NCBI GenBank assembly: GCA_028280445.1 | Contig: JANQLU010000075.1 | Span: 1 to 64,000 of the forward strand | Direction of reading: 5' to 3' | Origin: Pirellulaceae bacterium | GTDB taxonomy: Bacteria > Planctomycetota > Planctomycetia > Pirellulales > Pirellulaceae | Length of the DNA stretch: 64,000 nt | Part shown: piece after piece, positions 54,938 to 63,282 of the stretch | Numbering within the stretch: position 1 is the first letter of the stretch | How the letters are laid out: each line of letters opens with the position of its first letter | Program-made: the position numbers and the translations under genes | The notes under the pieces: generated by a model | Seen by the model: only the letters and a program-made list of their open reading frames with translations | Databases searched by the model: none | Told to the model about the DNA's origin: nothing

Positions 54938-55753
54938 CTATTCAAGATGTCGGGACACTATTGGAACACCTGCGTCAAGCATCTTTTCAATGACTGGGCG
55001 GCGGTACTTTGGGAAGCAACTCCAACTGTAGTGACTTCCATCCGGGGTCAAAACAAGATAATCGTCAGGAGTTATGGTAATCACGTTGATGTCCAAATCG
55101 TGCTCATGTTCATGTTGTCGAAGACATTCCATTCGTGTCTCACTAAACGGGGCACTGATTCCGATTCCAGCGCAATCACGCAGCCGTTCCCAAAGTTGAC
55201 GCTTTGTTTCGTTTTTCTGGATACCAACGAACTCAACGACACTTGGTATCTCATCCCAAGTTGGCCCACTTTCGGCGAAATTGAACTCCACAAGAAACAC
55301 CCGTTCGCTGTATTGAACCAATTGCCAGCCTTCCTCCGACCCGTCCCACATGTTTTTAAAACTGTCAACTGGGTCTGCATTCTCGGCTGCGAGAGACCTG
55401 TCCGTGTCTTTTTGAAACATCAACTTCATCTTGTAGCTTGAGAAGTTCGGTTCTGGGTGGATGCTGATGTAAACAACTTCGACCTCATTTCCAACCTGTC
55501 TAAAGAGACAATGAGTGATGCCCTCATCGTCTTCCCACTCCCAAGAGGCAAATGCTACGACGCCAGTCGAATCCTCAATCCGTTGTTCGAGGATGTGCAA
55601 CTGCACTTCCCCCCACTCGCATTCAGCAGGAAATCACGAACCCCATGCAGCTACATAGAACTGATTTCCACGTTTCGAAAACCGAAAACGAGTAATCGTT
55701 TTGGTGGCGACATCTAAATTCCAATACTCCCCTTCAAGTTGATGGTCGGTCAC
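54938..55753 (-). CDS. Hypothetical protein with in-frame TGA at codon 40 in place of a cysteine
   Basis: From GTG 55753, preceded by GGAGAG, the frame reads MTDHQLEGEYWNLDVATKTI then TRFRFSKRGNQFYVAAWGS, then TGA (55634-55636), and then without change of frame FPAECEWGEVQLHILEQRIE to a stop at 54938. The reading on both sides of the TGA fits a small beta domain I know as the pattern VxxWGxC-P-x-E/D-C-E/D-WGEV, where a Cys is expected at exactly the TGA position. So the TGA is either a nonsense mutation of TGC/TGT or a selenocysteine codon. Without read-through, the part from GTG 55606 (222 residues) might be made alone. The rest of the protein is not recognised. Confidence 0.68.
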
Positions 55754-56234
55754 ACTTCTCTCCAACAAGTTTCATTATTTGAACAACAAATGGATGGCTG
55801 GATTGTAGCCGCTCAAAGGCGAAAACAGTTTACATTGTAATAACGTACCTGTTCACAATGAAAAACCCATGCATTTCCGCCCCTTTTGACCCAGAGGACA
55901 TGTGCAGATCTGCAGCTTCCGCTCGTGAAAAGGAAATCCAATTTTCACTTCAGTACATAGTTCCCGAAGAATCGACACAGAATCGCAGGGATGGCGTGTT
56001 TTTCGCAACTTCATCGGCTTCGTTGAACGATGCAGTTTTGCGACCGAGTCCCCTCTTAGATTTCGTTCAGCCCGCATAGCCGCGAACGCCGAGATGAGCA
56101 ATTAGTGGTGGATTCGGCACTGGCGATACTCAAACGGACTGGAGATCAGTCCTTCCGCAAGCGGCGAAAGGACTGACGTTACTTTCCTATTGAAGTCAAT
56201 GGATTATCCACTCGCTTCATTGGATTATGGCCAA
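55754..56234. other. 481-bp gap with no supported gene
   Basis: An 82-residue frame on the minus strand (55853-56101) is not protein-like in composition and I do not count it. A hairpin at 56146-56176 is the only structure. Confidence 0.4.
56146..56176. terminator. Hairpin downstream of the DJ-1/PfpI gene
   Basis: TCAGTCCTTCCGC pairs with GCGAAAGGACTGA with one mismatch and a short loop, 59 bp after the minus-strand stop at 56235. No poly-T tail on the minus strand, so its role as terminator is only possible. Confidence 0.35.
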
Positions 56235-57119
56235 CTATTTTTTGGATGGCGTGTAGTTGTTCATTTTCTTTCCTGCCGCGACGCACATCGGACCCAATGT
56301 ATTCCCAGCTCCCCCAAACCATGCCTGAAACTTTTTCATTACCTTGGGTCCAGCCTTTTTTGGCGTGCCCGCATCAAAAGGTGGAGCCGGATCGTACTCT
56401 AGTGCCAATTGCGTCATTTTCGCGACATCTTCGCCGAGCAGTTTCGCCAGCAGTACCAACCCGAAGTCAATTCCAGCAGTCACACCACCGCCGGACACTC
56501 GGTTTCGATCAATCACAACCCTCTCTGCTACAGGCGTTGCGCCGAAATTTGTCAGAAGTTCTCGGGCGGCCCAATGGGAGGTAGCTTTGTATCCCTGCAT
56601 GAGACCCGCAGCACCCAAAACAATTGAGCCACCGCAGACACTCGTGACCCATTTTGCCCGCGAGCCGCGATCCGCGAGGAATCGTAACACATCTTCGTCC
56701 TCCATGACTTCGAACGAACCTCCAGGAACAAACAAAACGTCTAGGTCTTTAGGGCATTTCTTGAACGTACATGATGCCTTCATAACGATGCCACTGTCCG
56801 TTTCAAGCAAGTCTGTGTTCTTCCAAGCTAGGTGTACGTCGCAAGATGGCGCCAGTACAGTCTGTGGACCAAGCAAGTCAAGCAGCGTCACACCAGGGTG
56901 AACTAACATGCCAACTACGGGCTTTCGTTTTGAGTGGGGGCATGGCATTTGCTGCTTGCCCTTCTGAACCTCTTGGTTGTTTGTCGATGCGGCACTTGCC
57001 GTCCCTGCCGTCACGCTCGTCACGCCGATGGCAGTTGCCATGGCAGCAGCGGAGCCAACAAATTGCCTTCTACTTTGCGAACCCGCATTTGTCTTCTTTT
57101 CATCCACTTTTTCGCTCAT
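56235..57119 (-). CDS. Tat-exported DJ-1/PfpI family protein (isonitrile hydratase-like)
   Basis: A 294-residue protein from ATG 57119 (GGAG upstream). The N-terminus carries a Tat-type signal, SRRQFVGSAAAMATAIGVTS. The DJ-1/PfpI core shows MLVHPGVTLLDLLGPQTVLA, LDVLFVPGGSFEVMED, WVTSVCGGSIVLGAAGLMQG (nucleophilic Cys in the elbow) and KATSHWAARELLTNFGATPV. It is closest to the GlxA/isonitrile-hydratase branch. Export by Tat is unusual for this mostly cytosolic family. The GlxA-type regulator gene lies 336 bp upstream on the same strand, so a regulator-enzyme pair is likely. Confidence 0.9.
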   Translation of the reverse strand: MSEKVDEKKTNAGSQSRRQFVGSAAAMATAIGVTSVTAGTASAASTNNQEVQKGKQQMPCPHSKRKPVVGMLVHPGVTLLDLLGPQTVLAPSCDVHLAWKNTDLLETDSGIVMKASCTFKKCPKDLDVLFVPGGSFEVMEDEDVLRFLADRGSRAKWVTSVCGGSIVLGAAGLMQGYKATSHWAARELLTNFGATPVAERVVIDRNRVSGGGVTAGIDFGLVLLAKLLGEDVAKMTQLALEYDPAPPFDAGTPKKAGPKVMKKFQAWFGGAGNTLGPMCVAAGKKMNNYTPSKK

Positions 57120-57455
57120 CATATTCTCCAATTCGTTTCACGATTTTTTGGCGTTAGCAAAACAACGCAATCACATGCGAAAATTATTGCCGAACTTGCG
57201 ACTGGCTAAAATGACAAGTATCCGACGAATAGTGCCAAATTGAAAAACGGGAGCGTCGCTATTCGTTTCAACTTTCCAATGAGCGAAGTGCGATTTCTGC
57301 GGTCAAACAACTTGACCGCAACCAAGGGGTAATGATCATTTCAATCCAACTCAGCGGAAGTGTTACTAACAGCATTCGCACTGGGGCAAAGCCCATTTGG
57401 GCCGTTCCTATCCAAAACAGTAGCAAAGAGTTTGAACGACAACTCACCGACTAAT

Positions 57456-58472
57456 TCAGCCATCACCAGCCGGCATTCCGAACGTGCTTGCGTAGTGCGA
57501 AGGGTTTACGCCAGTGATTCGAAGAAAACTTCTCCGCATAGCGTCAGCGCTACCAAATCCGGTTAGTTTTGCGATCTCTTCAAGACTCTCATTCGATTGT
57601 TCTAGATGCCGCTTTACCGCCTCAACACGCAATGTCTCGACATATTTTGCAGGCGTCTTTCCAGTTATTTTGGGAAACTGACGGATGAAATTGCGCAAGC
57701 TCATATTGCAACGATCTGCGAGAACTTCGACCCGCAAATCGTCTGCCAAGTTGTTCGCGATCCACGGCAGAAGATCGGCCATTGAACCTGTCGCCGTGCA
57801 CTGATTACGCAGTGTCTCGCTGAATTGAGATTGACCTCCGGGGCGATGCAGAAACACGACAAGATCTCGAGCGACACGCATCGCAAGTTCCCGCCCGTAA
57901 TCTTGTTGCACTAGGTGAAGCATCAAGTCGATCCCAGCCGTGCTGCCTGCTGAAGTAAAAAGCTTGCCTTGCTGTACAAACAAGGCGTCTTCTTGTACGT
58001 CGATGTCAGGGAATCGTTTCTGCAAAATGTTGCAGGCACGCCAATGTGTTGTCGCGGCTTTACCGTTTAGTATGCCTATATCCGCCAGCAAGAACGCTCC
58101 CGTACAGACTGACGCGACTCGACCGGCTCGCTCCACCAGTCTTGAACACCGCTTCATTAGCAATTCGTCGTCTTTGAGTCTCCAAGCTTCCCCGCCAGGT
58201 ACAATCAAGGTGTCGATTCTTCCCCGAAAATCCTGAATGTTCTGAGAAACGGCAACAGGTACACCGCAACCAGTCTGAATTAACTCGGATGAACCAACTC
58301 CGATCAGCGTTACATCATAGGCAATTCCACGTTTTCGATCGGCAGCAGCGAGATTGAGGTTCGCAAGGTGAAAAACCTCCAAGGGCGCCGCTAAATCAAG
58401 CATGTCGATCTGCGGATACACGAGCACCGCGACTTTGTGACGCAGACGATTTTGTCGAGTTGGCTTTTTCAA
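57456..58472 (-). CDS. GlxA-type AraC transcriptional regulator with DJ-1 domain
   Basis: A 338-residue protein, TTG start at 58472. The N-terminal part is a DJ-1/PfpI-like domain (VAVLVYPQIDMLDLAAPLEV, IDTLIVPGGEAWRLKDDELL, VASVCTGAFLLADIGILNGK, ATTHWRACNILQKRFPDIDV) in which the Cys remains. The C-terminal part is the AraC HTH pair (LRVEVLADRCNMSLRNFIRQ, SLEEIAKLTGFGSADAMRRS then FLRITGVNPSHYAS). Such GlxA-family regulators sense small nitrogen or carbonyl compounds. It probably controls the PfpI gene 3' of it. Confidence 0.93.
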   Translation of the reverse strand: MKKPTRQNRLRHKVAVLVYPQIDMLDLAAPLEVFHLANLNLAAADRKRGIAYDVTLIGVGSSELIQTGCGVPVAVSQNIQDFRGRIDTLIVPGGEAWRLKDDELLMKRCSRLVERAGRVASVCTGAFLLADIGILNGKAATTHWRACNILQKRFPDIDVQEDALFVQQGKLFTSAGSTAGIDLMLHLVQQDYGRELAMRVARDLVVFLHRPGGQSQFSETLRNQCTATGSMADLLPWIANNLADDLRVEVLADRCNMSLRNFIRQFPKITGKTPAKYVETLRVEAVKRHLEQSNESLEEIAKLTGFGSADAMRRSFLRITGVNPSHYASTFGMPAGDG

Positions 58473-58934
58473 TTTATCTTAATCTCAAGGGCATCTGGTA
58501 TTGGCTGAATGTGTCGCTTGTGTGACTAATGTGCCAAGCGACAATTTAAACAATTTATTGGGTTTGGCAAAACGCCCTAGATTTTGTGGTCGTGTAGAAC
58601 AACTAACGTCTCGGTCGCGTTGATACATTCGTTCGCTCAAACATCGAAGATTTGATAAAACATGGTAATCGCGAAATTTGGCTTCGGCAGAATAAACACT
58701 TCGAAAGACTACGAAAGAAGTCGGAAACACACACGTCCATTCAATGCTTCAACTTTTCGACAAGTACAAGTCCTGCCTGGAACAAGAAGTGCTTCTTGTA
58801 ACTAACTTGCCCATGTCAAACTACAACATTCATCTGCTCATTGCAGTTAAGTTCTCTTGCACGCATGTCAACTGCGGTCCGTAAGCCAATTTAACAGCAC
58901 ACAATGAATGATGGACATCTTAAGTTGCCTCAGC
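58473..58934. other. Intergenic stretch without supported gene
   Basis: No frame in this stretch upstream of the GlxA gene is protein-like; a minus-strand frame at 58485-58730 lacks any domain and lies across the promoter. Confidence 0.35.
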
Positions 58935-59149
58935 TTCATCGGCCGATGTTGTTTCTGTCCCCATTTTTCCCAATTCGATGTTTCACGCCGATAGCACGAA
59001 GCAATACGCCGCGTTTGCTTCAGAATATTGATCGATGCAGTTTTTAATATTTAGGAGTAAGCTGTCGATGCTATGTGAGGGAATTGCAGGATTGACCGAG
59101 TCGCAACGATAAACGCTGTTGAATTTGCCAGTCCTTTTCGATAATGTCC
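58935..59149. repeat. Duplicated intergenic module, copy 1
   Basis: About 215 bp (from TTCATCGGCCGATGTTGTTT to CCTTTTCGATAATGTCC) is repeated at 63015-63225 with few differences. It includes the 3' end of a truncated secreted-protein gene. In the second copy the 5' part of that gene is missing. Confidence 0.9.
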
Positions 59150-59298
59150 CAATCTTGGGACCATCCGACACCGCCACCAAGCGTTTTGATTTCAATTCCT
59201 GATGAATAATCAAACGATTCACTCGAAATCAAATCAGCAGATGTGTTTGACGTAAGCGCAAATACAAAAATGAATGAAAGGAAGAAGAAACGCTTCAT
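59071..59298 (-). pseudogene. Truncated secreted (LamG/PEP-CTERM-type) protein gene
   Basis: From ATG 59298 a signal peptide (MKRFFFLSFIFVFALTSNTS) is followed by ADLISSESFDYSSGIEIKTL and GGGVGWSQDWDIIEKDW, the typical start of planctomycete LamG-like PEP-CTERM proteins. The frame then drifts into a non-protein-like end. No PEP-CTERM tail remains. A fragment of the final part is duplicated at 63015. Confidence 0.6.
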
Positions 59299-59473
59299 GG
59301 AATTACTCGATGTGTGAAATTCAAAAGTGTCGATCACAGGCGTACCAGTGATTTTGAGACCTCCCAGGTTGGTTGGGGTCGAGAGGCTGTTGATAGTTCG
59401 ACATCACTTCATGGCCTAGGATCTGTAGAATGCGTTCTCGGAATACGACGGGCCAGCGGCGTTGCCAGATGTT

Positions 59474-60208
59474 TCACAGCAAATGCCGGCGCCGATATCC
59501 CAACCCAACCAAACCAGCCACCGCCAGGAAACCGAATGCGCCTGGTTCTGGAACTGCGGTAATTGTGAACCGTACTTGCCAACCTGAAAGTTCTTCACCA
59601 CTGAACGTGACTGACGAGATGTCACCACCAAAATTGACAGCACCGGCACCGCCAATCGAGCTTGGGTCACTGGTTTCCAATGCGAAATCAAATGGATTCC
59701 CTCCGGGGCCGAAAAGGCCACCACCCGTGCCGCGGAAAAAATACCCGGCCGAGTCGATGACAAAGTCACCCGAAAATGGCGGTGTTGGGATAAACTCGGG
59801 ATCTAAACGATCCGTACCGCCATTGAATGCGCCAATGTCGACAGTCGCAATTTGAAATGGCAAGCCAGATCCAGATACTGAACCGTCAGCGACCAAACTG
59901 GTACGATCTCCATTGGAATCAAACGCTGCAAAATCGATGATATACAGGTTCGTGTCCAAGTCGATCATGTTGATTGTTTCGGTAACAGTCATTGTGTCTC
60001 CTGGATTTCCAAACGCACTGGGGCCAACCGTATGAGGACCTGACCCAAAAGTGAGTACGGTGGGAGCTACCAGGAATGAACCGCCACCACCGTTCACATC
60101 AAATGCAGTCAAAGCAAATGAGTAGGTGTCACCGGTCGGATCCGCCATCGCGGAAGTGCTCGTGAACAAAGTGAATATCAAAGCTAGCGCTGTCGCACGA
60201 TTCATCAT
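59474..60208 (-). CDS. PEP-CTERM secreted protein
   Basis: A 244-residue protein from ATG 60208; the ribosome site CGGAGA lies close to both ATGs of ATGATG. The signal peptide is MMNRATALALIFTLFTSTSA. The mature part is Gly/Asp/Ser-rich with beta strands (YSFALTAFDVNGGGGSFLVA, NPFDFALETSDPSSIGGAGA). The C-terminus VPEPGAFGFLAVAGLVGLGY plus RRRHLL is the PEP-CTERM signal. It is unlike the other five PEP-CTERM proteins in the mature part. Confidence 0.9.
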   Translation of the reverse strand: MMNRATALALIFTLFTSTSAMADPTGDTYSFALTAFDVNGGGGSFLVAPTVLTFGSGPHTVGPSAFGNPGDTMTVTETINMIDLDTNLYIIDFAAFDSNGDRTSLVADGSVSGSGLPFQIATVDIGAFNGGTDRLDPEFIPTPPFSGDFVIDSAGYFFRGTGGGLFGPGGNPFDFALETSDPSSIGGAGAVNFGGDISSVTFSGEELSGWQVRFTITAVPEPGAFGFLAVAGLVGLGYRRRHLL

Positions 60209-60347
60209 TATCTCCGAGTTTCCAGTTGTTAGTCAAATTGTCATTCAGTGATCGTATTCGGTCTTGTCGGCCTCAAGGTAATGAAACGCATTTCAATTTT
60301 CCAACCGAAAATTAGCTGAACGAACTGCACGAGATTGCAATTATTGT

Positions 60348-60441
60348 GCATTTGCACTACAAATGCAATTGGTTGTCGTCTCTTTTTGTGACTCGATGGC
60401 AATTACCTTTTCCACCAACGCATAAGACCGGGTGGCCGATG
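60348..60441. repeat. Duplicated intergenic module with hairpin, copy 1
   Basis: About 95 bp starting with GCATTTGCACTACAAATGC (a 7-bp stem with a 5-base loop) and ending with CATAAGACCGGGTGGCCGAT is repeated at 62883-62982. It lies in the 330-bp gap between two PEP-CTERM genes. Confidence 0.9.
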
Positions 60442-60469
60442 CAGAATTGGCAAATCGATTCGATGCCTC

Positions 60470-60616
60470 GGATTCATGTCGTTACTCACCTTTTCCAAAA
60501 TATGTTACCAGCTCGTGTTTATCAAATTGAACTTGAGCTTATTTGCGTCGTCGACGGACAAAACTGGCAACAGCGCCCAGACCGACCAACACTATCATGC
60601 TGCTTGGTTCTGGAAT
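60470..60616. repeat. PEP-CTERM tail/3' flank module, copy 2
   Basis: Nearly identical to 44850-44997. It holds the last about 26 codons of the PEP-CTERM gene at 60539 (IPEPSSM to RRRRK) and its 3' flank. The upstream coding part of this gene is unrelated to that of the 44920 gene. Confidence 0.9.
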
Positions 60617-61150
60617 GGCCGAAAAGATGGCAACGTCATCGAGGTACCAACCCGTGCGTTCAACCACAGTAGATGACGAAAAGTTAAAATCAACGGTCAC
60701 CACTGCCAAACCATCATAGGCACTCAAGTCCAATGTCACCTGTCGCCAGGCATCACCACTGTCACCATCCGACCAGTATTCTTCATTACCATTGACAAAG
60801 ACCTTTGCCCGGTCAAAAGCATTGGGGCCCGAGTCGACCCACTCCCAAAACGTCATCGTAATTGCAGATGCACCCGTGAAGTCGAATGTCTGACTTAAGC
60901 TACTCACGGTACTAGGACTGAAATTTCCACCCAAGATGGTTCCCCAAACACGAGTGCCTGAATGCCCGCTACCTGGTTCGGTACTGCTAAAGCGACCTGC
61001 AAATCCTGATGGTGATCCCCATTCCCAATCATTGGTACCCGCAAATCCCCCATTGTCAGATTCAAAATCAGAAGAATAGATATCAGCCTGAGCAGTACCA
61101 CACGCGAGAATTGCGGCAACCGCAAGTACGAACTTGGATCGATGAATCAT
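60539..61150 (-). CDS. PEP-CTERM protein with jelly-roll/MAM-like domain
   Basis: A 203-residue protein from ATG 61150. The signal peptide is MIHRSKFVLAVAAILACGTA. The mature domain contains SDFESDNGGFAGTNDWEWGS, SGTRVWGTILGGNFSPSTVS, ITMTFWEWVDSGPNAFDRAK and TGWYLDDVAIFSAIPEPSSM, which reads as a concanavalin-like or MAM-like beta jelly roll ending in the PEP-CTERM tail. That tail and 3' flank are near-identical to those of the 44920 gene, while the rest is unrelated, and the upstream region contains a piece of the 5' module. This makes it a chimeric gene. Confidence 0.9.
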   Translation of the reverse strand: MIHRSKFVLAVAAILACGTAQADIYSSDFESDNGGFAGTNDWEWGSPSGFAGRFSSTEPGSGHSGTRVWGTILGGNFSPSTVSSLSQTFDFTGASAITMTFWEWVDSGPNAFDRAKVFVNGNEEYWSDGDSGDAWRQVTLDLSAYDGLAVVTVDFNFSSSTVVERTGWYLDDVAIFSAIPEPSSMIVLVGLGAVASFVRRRRK

Positions 61151-61181
61151 AGAATGTTCACTTGTTGTGTATCGTGTTTGT

Positions 61182-61288
61182 TTGGCACCACCATAGGTGC
61201 CAGTTGCTTTTGTGCATGCTGTCCAATATGTAAAAGCAACATTGAAAGCAAATCTTCCACAGAATCTCAAAAAAACTTTTGATTGCAG
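61182..61288. repeat. PEP-CTERM 5' module, copy C (internally deleted)
   Basis: TTGGCACCACCATAGGTGCC at 61182 is the coding part of copies A/B, and TTGCTTTTGTGCATGCTGTC with CAAATCTTCCACAGAATCTC after it is their upstream part. The about 240 bp between, with the start codon, is absent, so copy C arose from a deleted module. It lies upstream of the 60539 gene. Confidence 0.85.
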
Positions 61289-61638
61289 TTCACTGGTTTT
61301 TTCATTCGCAGCTTTCATCGCAAAATCAGGGTGAATTGAGCGGGATTTTGGGCACATCGTTGGCCAAAATTGTGGTAATGACCAAAAGCTGTTGAAAACG
61401 TTCATTCTATTAATATTGTGTGAACGCTTTGAGATTAGTGGTCAACTCGATCAATCGATCCTAGCCAAAACGTTACCTGATCGTGTCAACTGGCACGCTA
61501 CTGGTGGGATTGTAATAAAAAAAATGCAAACGCAGATGAGGTCGTTTGAGATAAGGCAAATTGATTTTATTGTGCTTTGTTGGCACCGATGTCCGATTCG
61601 GCTAGTGACTTGAATGGACGAATGGAAAGGGCGCCGAC
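61289..61638. other. 350-bp region with no supported gene
   Basis: No frame is protein-like and no hairpin or repeat was found; it probably holds the promoter of the porin at 61639. Confidence 0.35.
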
Positions 61639-62853
61639 GTGTACAAACGACATCTACTAATTACTACTTTTATTACCGCTTGTGGCCTCATCCAAGATCT
61701 GTCGGCCCAACAGCTAATTTACTTTGAGTTCCCTCACAGTATCGCGGCACGTCAGTTCCAACTTGCTAGTTACTTTGGCTGCGATATCCAGCCGAGCATG
61801 GCACGCGAAGTCGAACAATCTATTAGTGAGGCTCCAACAGCTGCACTAGTACCAGACACTGCAACCACCTTGGAAACAGTTCAAGAAATGGCACCAAAAA
61901 GTCCATGGGATTTTGGGGGTTGGTTGGCGACTGGGTATCACAGTAAATCGCTGCCACTGTCACGTAATCGTGGCGAAGGTCGGTCTTTTAATGATGTACC
62001 GGGTAACTTCAATGTGAATCAACTTTGGTTTTATGCCCAACGAAAATCTCAATCGAGCGGGCCTGTGGATTGGGAATTTCGGATGGATGTCGTTTACGGA
62101 ACTGATGCACAAAAAACTCAAGCGTTCGGCGGCAATGGGTGGGATAACGCCTTTGATAACGGAGTCTACGGCTGGGCGATTCCACAATTGTATCTGGAAA
62201 TATCAAAAGGAGATTTTAGCTTCAAGGTCGGTCACTTTTTCACTCTCATCGGATACGAGGTAGTAGCCACTCCCGACAATTTCTTCTTCAGCCGCTCATT
62301 AACTATGTTCAATTCGGAACCATTCACTCATAGCGGGTTTTTGTCGACTTATCGTTTAAGCGACGAATTAACTTTATACAGTGGTTGGGTTGCTGGTTGG
62401 GATACCGGTTTTGAAGTCAACAACGGCGGTAGTATGTTTCTTGGCGGGTTTTCCAATGATTTCAGCGACGCCATCAACTTCACTTACATCGCAACGATTG
62501 GCGATACTGGCTCGCGTGGCGCTGAAACGTATTCTCACAGCCTTTTGTTAACCGTTGATATCAATGACTCGTGGCAATACGTGGCACAAAGTGATTTGTT
62601 GTCAGTTGATTCTACTGGAGAAGACGATGTCGGATTCAATCAGTACTTGTTTTATGACTTGAATGACAAATGGCGTTGGGGAAATCGGATCGAATGGTGG
62701 AAAAATGACGGAATCTCGTTTTGGGAATACACCACGGGGCTAAATTATCGTCCAAACAAAAACACAATTTTAAGGACTGAGTTGCGATACGACCGCGGGC
62801 CGACCACGTTCGATCAAACTACCTACGGCATTGACGCCATTGTCAAATTTTAG
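61639..62853 (+). CDS. Outer membrane beta-barrel porin (BBP2/OmpL-like)
   Basis: A 404-residue protein starting at GTG 61639; no ATG fits the frame. The signal peptide ends after HLLITTFITACGLIQDLSAQ. After an Ala/Pro linker, repeated amphipathic strands follow (WDFGGWLATGYHSKSLPLSR, DVPGNFNVNQLWFYAQRKSQ, WEFRMDVVYGTDAQKTQAFG, FSFKVGHFFTLIGYEVVATP, LTLYSGWVAGWDTGFEVNNG), ending with the aromatic C-terminal strand IDAIVKF. These fit putative beta-barrel porin-2, common in planctomycetes. It is likely a channel for small solutes in the outer membrane. Confidence 0.9.
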   Translation: MYKRHLLITTFITACGLIQDLSAQQLIYFEFPHSIAARQFQLASYFGCDIQPSMAREVEQSISEAPTAALVPDTATTLETVQEMAPKSPWDFGGWLATGYHSKSLPLSRNRGEGRSFNDVPGNFNVNQLWFYAQRKSQSSGPVDWEFRMDVVYGTDAQKTQAFGGNGWDNAFDNGVYGWAIPQLYLEISKGDFSFKVGHFFTLIGYEVVATPDNFFFSRSLTMFNSEPFTHSGFLSTYRLSDELTLYSGWVAGWDTGFEVNNGGSMFLGGFSNDFSDAINFTYIATIGDTGSRGAETYSHSLLLTVDINDSWQYVAQSDLLSVDSTGEDDVGFNQYLFYDLNDKWRWGNRIEWWKNDGISFWEYTTGLNYRPNKNTILRTELRYDRGPTTFDQTTYGIDAIVKF

Positions 62854-62882
62854 AGTGCATTGGCAGTGAACGATTAAGCACT

Positions 62883-62982
62883 GCATTTGCACTACAAATG
62901 CAATCGGTTGTCATCTAGTACAGCTTTTTGTGACCCGATGGCAATTACCTTTCCACCAACGCATAAGACCGGGTGGCCGATG
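62883..62982. repeat. Duplicated intergenic module with hairpin, copy 2
   Basis: Matches 60348-60441 with a few changes, keeping the GCATTTG/CAAATGC stem. It starts 30 bp after the porin stop and is directly followed by the module at 63015. Confidence 0.9.
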
Positions 62983-63014
62983 AAGATTTGAGAAACTGCT
63001 AAACCGCATCGAAT

Positions 63015-63225
63015 TCATCGGCCGATGTTGTTTCTGCCCCATTTTTTCCCAATTCGATGTTTCACGCGAACGCACGAAGCAATACGCCGCATTTGCTTCA
63101 GCATATTGGTCGATGCAGTTTGATATTTAGGAGTAAGCTGTCGATGCTACGTGAGGGAATTGCAGGATTGACCGAGTCGCAACGATAAACGCTGTTGAAT
63201 TTGCTAGTCCTTTTCGATAATGTCC
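63015..63225. repeat. Duplicated intergenic module, copy 2
   Basis: Matches 58935-59149 and lies 58 bp before the last gene. The sequence CGATAATGTC is repeated directly behind its end (near 63215 and 63231), perhaps a trace of the duplication. Confidence 0.9.
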
Positions 63226-63282
63226 TTTCTCGATAATGTCCGACCGCCTAAAATGGTTTAGATACAAAAACAGGCACATATC

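Noticed and set aside
54434..55606. Two neighbouring small genes considered as a toxin-antitoxin or toxin-immunity pair
   Set aside because: Neither shows a toxin motif, the spacing is 114 bp, and the first gene is better explained as a larger gene with an in-frame TGA.
55853..56101. 82-codon minus-strand frame with CTC and Cys residues
   Set aside because: No ribosome site, no domain and unusual composition; likely chance.
58485..58730. 81-codon minus-strand frame upstream of the GlxA gene
   Set aside because: No domain, Cys/Arg/Ser-rich, and it occupies the promoter region of the regulator.
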